Below are positions 6,098-8,877 of a DNA stretch of 8,877 nt, in pieces. The stretch lies in the NCBI GenBank assembly GCA_964537395.1, contig CAZIBN010000106.1, forward strand, positions 1-8,877, read 5' to 3'. The DNA is from GWA2-66-18 sp964537395 (GTDB lineage: Bacteria > Elusimicrobiota > Elusimicrobia > UBA1565 > UBA9628). Each line of letters opens with the position of its first letter. The stretch's first letter is position 1. The notes beneath the pieces were generated by a model, which did no database searches, was not told where the DNA came from, and was given only the letters and a program-made list of their open reading frames with translations. Position numbers and translations under genes: made by a program.

Positions 6098-7324
6098 ATG
6101 ATCTGCCGAATGTGCCGCAGCGAGAATATGTACCGGTTCCTGGACCTCGGATTCATGCCCCCGGCCGATGAGTTCCTGCGCAAGGAGCAGCTGCGCTATC
6201 CGCGAGCGTACTATCCCCTCGACGTGCTGATGTGCCGGGCCTGCGGCCTGAGCCAGCTCGGCTACGTCGTCTCGCCGGAGATCCTGTACCGGCACGATTA
6301 CCCGTATGAGGCGTCCACGACGAGGACCGGGCGGGATCATTTCGCCAAGTTCGCGGGCGAGGCCGTCAAGCGCTTCGGATTGGGCGCGCGCGACCTCGTC
6401 ATCGACGTGGGCAGCAACGTCGGCGTCCTGCTCGGCAACTTCAAGGCCAACGGCACCCGCATCCTCGGCATCGACCCGGCGGCGAACATCGTCCGGATAG
6501 CCGAGAAGAACGGGATCCCGACCCTCAACGAGCTGTTCAGCGCCGATCTCGCGGCCAAGATCCGCGGCGAGCACGGCCGGGCGTCCATGGTGACGGCCTC
6601 GAACTGCTTCGCGCACGTGAACGATCTCGTCGACTTCGTGAAGGGCCTGGACGTCCTGCTGACCCCGGACGGCGTGTTCGTCATGGAAGCCCCGCACTTC
6701 CAGACCCTCGTCGAGAATCTCGAATACGACACGATCTATCACGAGCATCTCTCCTACCTGTCGCTGAAGCCGATGATCCCGTTCTTCAAGAAGCACGGCC
6801 TGGAGGTCTTCGACGTCGAGAAGCAGAATATTCACGGAGGATCCTTCCGGGTCTTTGTAGGGCGGCCAGGCAAGCACAAGATCGAGGCGCGCGTCGCCGC
6901 GGTGCTCAAGAGCGAGGCCAAGTCCGGCCTGCATTCCGAGAAGGTCCTCCGCAAGTTCGCGGCCGACGTCGAGAAGAACCGCGCCGAGCTGCTGTGGCTG
7001 CTGCGCGACCTCAAGCACAAGGGCAAGAGCATCGTCGCGGTGTCGGCGCCCGCGAAGGGCATGACTTTGTTGAATTACTGCAAGATCGGCACGGAGACTC
7101 TCGATTTCATCACCGAGAAGTCCATGCTCAAGATCGGACGCTTCACACCGGGCTCGCACATCCCCGTGCTGCCGGACTCGGAGCTGCTCAAGCGCAAGCC
7201 CGATTACGCGCTGCTGCTCGCGTGGAACTTTGCGCCCGAGATCATGGCCAATCTGAAGGAGTATGTGAAGAAAGGGGGCCGCTTCATCATCCCCATCCCG
7301 CGCCCGCGCATCGTGCAGCCATGA
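6098..7324 (+). CDS. Zinc-binding sugar C-methyltransferase (TylC3/NovU/TcaB9 type)
   Basis: A 408-aa three-domain enzyme of the usual length for this family (about 410). It is predicted to add a methyl group from SAM to a carbon of an NDP-4-keto-deoxysugar, giving a branched sugar. Residues 1-60 form the zinc domain (Methyltransf_13) with C3, C6, C46 and C49. The SAM-binding domain has VIDVGSNVGVLL (101-112), GIDPA (124-128) and ASNCFAHVND (167-176). The loop YDTIYHEHLSYLS (210-222) contains Y214, E216 and H217, matching the Tyr-x-Glu-His set recalled from TcaB9. HGGSFRVFVG (247-256) and the C-terminal Methyltransf_14 domain follow, with VSAPAKGMTLLNY (315-327) and LAWNFAPEI (374-382). No Shine-Dalgarno is present. 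It begins 21 nt after the SAM methyltransferase and overlaps the cupin gene by ATGA at 7321-7324. The family is firm; the sugar substrate and the methylated carbon are not known. Confidence 0.92.
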   Translation: MICRMCRSENMYRFLDLGFMPPADEFLRKEQLRYPRAYYPLDVLMCRACGLSQLGYVVSPEILYRHDYPYEASTTRTGRDHFAKFAGEAVKRFGLGARDLVIDVGSNVGVLLGNFKANGTRILGIDPAANIVRIAEKNGIPTLNELFSADLAAKIRGEHGRASMVTASNCFAHVNDLVDFVKGLDVLLTPDGVFVMEAPHFQTLVENLEYDTIYHEHLSYLSLKPMIPFFKKHGLEVFDVEKQNIHGGSFRVFVGRPGKHKIEARVAAVLKSEAKSGLHSEKVLRKFAADVEKNRAELLWLLRDLKHKGKSIVAVSAPAKGMTLLNYCKIGTETLDFITEKSMLKIGRFTPGSHIPVLPDSELLKRKPDYALLLAWNFAPEIMANLKEYVKKGGRFIIPIPRPRIVQP

Positions 7325-7716
7325 AGATCTCCCGCCTGAAGGTCGCCTTCAAGGACAACCGGGGCTCGATCCTGGACATACTCGACGACGTGGATCTCAA
7401 CTCGGCCACCTTGATCACGAACAAGAAAGGCGCGGTCCGCGCCAATCACTTCCATAAAAAGACGATTCAGTATACGTTCGTGCTGTCGGGCCGCGTCAAG
7501 TACGTCGGAAAGGGGCCCGGCGGCCGCAAGACCACGGTCCTTAAAGCCGGCGACCTCGCCATCAGCCCTCCGAACGAAGCGCACGCGACCGAGGCCCTCA
7601 CGGACGCCACCTTCCTGGCTCTCTCTTACGGCCCGCGCCACGGCCACAACTACGAGGCCGACACGTTCCGGCTCGCCGTGCCTCTCATCGCCCCCAAGAA
7701 AACCTCCCGTAAATGA
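7321..7716 (+). CDS. Cupin protein, probable nucleotide-sugar isomerase/epimerase (FdtA/WxcM-like)
   Basis: A 131-aa single-domain cupin. DNRGSILDI (12-20) is like the D-x-RG start of sugar 3,4-ketoisomerases (FdtA, QdtA). VRANHFHKKTIQYTFVLSGRVKYV (residues 39-62) contains the R-x-x-H-x-H-K signature with H43, H45 and K46, where FdtA-type enzymes have their catalytic histidines. LKAGDLAISPPNEAHA (74-89) is the second cupin motif with H88. The RANHFHK wording and the tail YEADTFRL (111-118) differ from textbook FdtA, so it may be an epimerase or another small sugar-nucleotide cupin. The ATG overlaps the preceding TGA (ATGA) and the gene ends with another ATGA overlap, so translation is probably coupled throughout. 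Sitting between a sugar C-methyltransferase and a glycosyltransferase, it most likely acts on the same keto-sugar. Confidence 0.82.
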   Translation: MKISRLKVAFKDNRGSILDILDDVDLNSATLITNKKGAVRANHFHKKTIQYTFVLSGRVKYVGKGPGGRKTTVLKAGDLAISPPNEAHATEALTDATFLALSYGPRHGHNYEADTFRLAVPLIAPKKTSRK

Positions 7717-8396
7717 CGCCGGAACTCACGATTCTGACGTTGACGCTCAATGAGGCGGGCGCGCTCGGCGAATTCCTGAGCCAGCTCGGCCCGGCGATCA
7801 AGCCGGTCGTCGAGGATTACGAGGTTTTGGTCATCGATGGAGGCTCGACGGACGGAACTGTCGAGATCGCGAATAAGGCCGGTGTCAGGGTCGTCCAGCA
7901 GAGCAAGCCCGGCTACGGCAACGCTTATCGGGAAGGTCTGGCGCTCTCAAAGGGGAAGTACATACTCACCCTCGATGCGGACTCCTCCCACCCGAAGCAG
8001 CTGTTCAAGACTTTCTGGAAGCACCGCGAGGAGTACTCGCTCGTGATGGGCTCGCGCTATCTGCCGGGCGCGGGCGACACGCGGCCGTGGGGACGCCGGC
8101 TCCTGAGCCGGATCCTCAATTCCGTGTACGCGACCGTGCTCGTCTGCCCGCTCACCGATATCTCGGGCGGCTTCCGCCTCTACCGGGCCGAGGACGTTCA
8201 AAAGGTCGTCAGCGAAAGCCCTTACTACGACGTCGTCGCCGAGATCCTCGTGATCCTGTGGGGCGAGGGGCGCAAGGTCCTCGAGATCCCCTATCTGTAC
8301 GTGCCTCGTGAGCAGGGAGAGTCGAAGGCCCGTATCTGGCGCTTCGGCATCAGCTACGGCAAGACGCTCTATCGAATGTGGCGGCGGTTCAAATAG
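7713..8396 (+). CDS. Family 2 glycosyltransferase, DPM1-like (polyprenyl-phosphate sugar synthase type)
   Basis: A 227-aa GT-A enzyme expected to transfer a sugar from a nucleotide donor to a polyprenyl phosphate at the inner membrane face. The first strand reads LTILTLTLNEAGAL (5-18), with N13-E14 of the usual YNE motif. VIDGGSTDGT (40-49) holds the nucleotide-binding D42 and LDADSSHP (87-94) the metal-binding DxD. GSRYLPG (113-119), LTDISGGFRLYR (147-158, the usual DxxSGFR) and VPREQGESK (197-205, the usual RxxGxSK) are all present. It lacks the C-terminal membrane helices found in some relatives, as in soluble DPM1-type enzymes. Its donor sugar could be the product of the two upstream enzymes. 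The start is fixed by the ATGA overlap; no Shine-Dalgarno is seen. The end overlaps the next gene by 19 nt. Confidence 0.93.
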   Translation: MTPELTILTLTLNEAGALGEFLSQLGPAIKPVVEDYEVLVIDGGSTDGTVEIANKAGVRVVQQSKPGYGNAYREGLALSKGKYILTLDADSSHPKQLFKTFWKHREEYSLVMGSRYLPGAGDTRPWGRRLLSRILNSVYATVLVCPLTDISGGFRLYRAEDVQKVVSESPYYDVVAEILVILWGEGRKVLEIPYLYVPREQGESKARIWRFGISYGKTLYRMWRRFK

Positions 8397-8877
8397 GCCG
8401 TAAGGCGCTCGCTCCGGCCCTGGCCCTGCTCGGGTTGACTCTCGGGCTGTGGGGCATCCGCTGGGGCCTGCCCGGGCCGCAGCGTCTGGCGCGCGTGATG
8501 CCGCCGGGGCTCGACGGCCCCGTCTTTCAGAAGGAGCTCGCGGACTCCTGGTCGAAGATGCACCAGGACCTCGGTGAGAACCTGATGCTCAACCCGAAGT
8601 CCTTCAGCACCTTCACCGGCGTCGTCGAGACGCCCGCCGGATGGAAGACCCCGCCCCCGGAGCTGCTGAATTCCTACCGCTCGTTCTATGTGCGCTCCGA
8701 GCACGAGGACGAGCAGAGCATCCTGCTGGCGCTCTCCCGCATGAAGCCGCGGCAGCTTCAGTTCAAGCCGCACATGTTCACCTACGGCGCGCTGCACATC
8801 TATTCGGTGGGTGCGGCGATGGCTCTGGGCGCGGCCACGGGGCTCGTGACGCTGAAAAGCTCGATTCTTTTTTATCT
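8378..8877 (+). CDS. GT-C-like membrane glycosyltransferase, N-terminal part (runs off the window)
   Basis: An open frame without stop runs from GTG at 8378 to the right edge (166 full codons). After MAAVQIGRK comes a hydrophobic helix (about 10-28) with the positive residues before it. An outer loop of about 100 residues follows, then SEHEDEQSILLALSRMKP (107-124), where D111-E112 match the H/P-x-DE motif at the end of the first loop of GT-C enzymes. FTYGALHIYSVGAAMALG (134-151) resembles the YGxxxxYPxG start of the second helix. This makes a lipid-linked-sugar-using transferase likely. The GTG start is chosen because it lies just before the basic-hydrophobic pattern and no ATG precedes the helix; it overlaps the previous gene by 19 nt in another frame and lacks a Shine-Dalgarno. 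The codon set and operon position agree with a partner of the DPM1-like enzyme, which would supply its donor. Confidence 0.75.
   Translation, partial: MAAVQIGRKALAPALALLGLTLGLWGIRWGLPGPQRLARVMPPGLDGPVFQKELADSWSKMHQDLGENLMLNPKSFSTFTGVVETPAGWKTPPPELLNSYRSFYVRSEHEDEQSILLALSRMKPRQLQFKPHMFTYGALHIYSVGAAMALGAATGLVTLKSSILFY

Noticed and set aside
5750..7159. 469-codon open frame on the minus strand
   Set aside because: It lies antisense to the well-supported methyltransferase and C-methyltransferase genes. Its translation is Arg/Glu/Val/Leu/Asp-rich with no motif, as expected when GC-rich third positions remove stop codons on the other strand.
1..8877. Phage, transposon, CRISPR or defence system
   Set aside because: No transposase, integrase, repeat array, nuclease or toxin-antitoxin signature was found on either strand; the content is metabolism and surface-glycan synthesis.

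Overview
The window is GC-rich bacterial chromosome (estimated by eye at about 60-65% GC), densely packed with genes. It holds ten supported protein genes (two cut by the window edges), one likely vestigial or leader mini-ORF, several promoters and one strong bidirectional terminator. No rRNA, tRNA, CRISPR array or insertion sequence was seen. The taxon cannot be fixed from the sequence. A free-living Gram-negative-type bacterium from a lineage with many surface-glycan genes (for example Elusimicrobiota) would fit, but this is a low-confidence guess.

Layout. Positions 1-826 (minus) hold most of a class I (DhnA/FbaB-type) fructose-bisphosphate aldolase. A 154-bp divergent intergenic region separates it from a secreted protein with a DUF3108/TapB-like look (981-1769, plus). 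This gene converges, 2 bp apart, on a polytopic GT-C-like membrane protein (1772-3205, minus). An SDR oxidoreductase (3244-3978, plus) is divergent from that membrane protein. It converges on a second GT-C/ArnT-PMT-like membrane protein (4094-5314, minus), with a 32-bp perfect palindrome acting as a two-way terminator between them. From 5334 to the right edge all genes run on the plus strand: a mini-ORF resembling the first residues of a family 2 glycosyltransferase, a class I SAM methyltransferase, a zinc-binding sugar C-methyltransferase, a cupin sugar isomerase/epimerase-like protein, a DPM1-like family 2 glycosyltransferase, and the start of a third GT-C-like membrane protein.

How it fits together. 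The block 6098-8877 is an operon with ATGA overlaps at 7321 and 7713 and a 19-nt overlap at 8378. The C-methyltransferase and cupin would modify an NDP-4-keto-sugar. The DPM1-like enzyme would load a sugar onto a polyprenyl-phosphate carrier, and a GT-C enzyme would use such lipid-linked sugars outside the membrane. The expected product is a branched (C-methylated) sugar in a surface glycan, glycolipid or glycoprotein. Nucleotide-sugar supply genes are not in the window.

The most unusual feature is in the gene starts. Three plus-strand ATGs (981, 3244, 5334) sit exactly 6 nt behind a good -10 hexamer with no Shine-Dalgarno sequence, as expected for leaderless mRNAs. Only the aldolase has a normal leader with a ribosome binding site. 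At 5315-5333 two divergent genes share a 19-bp gap in which their -10 elements overlap on opposite strands.
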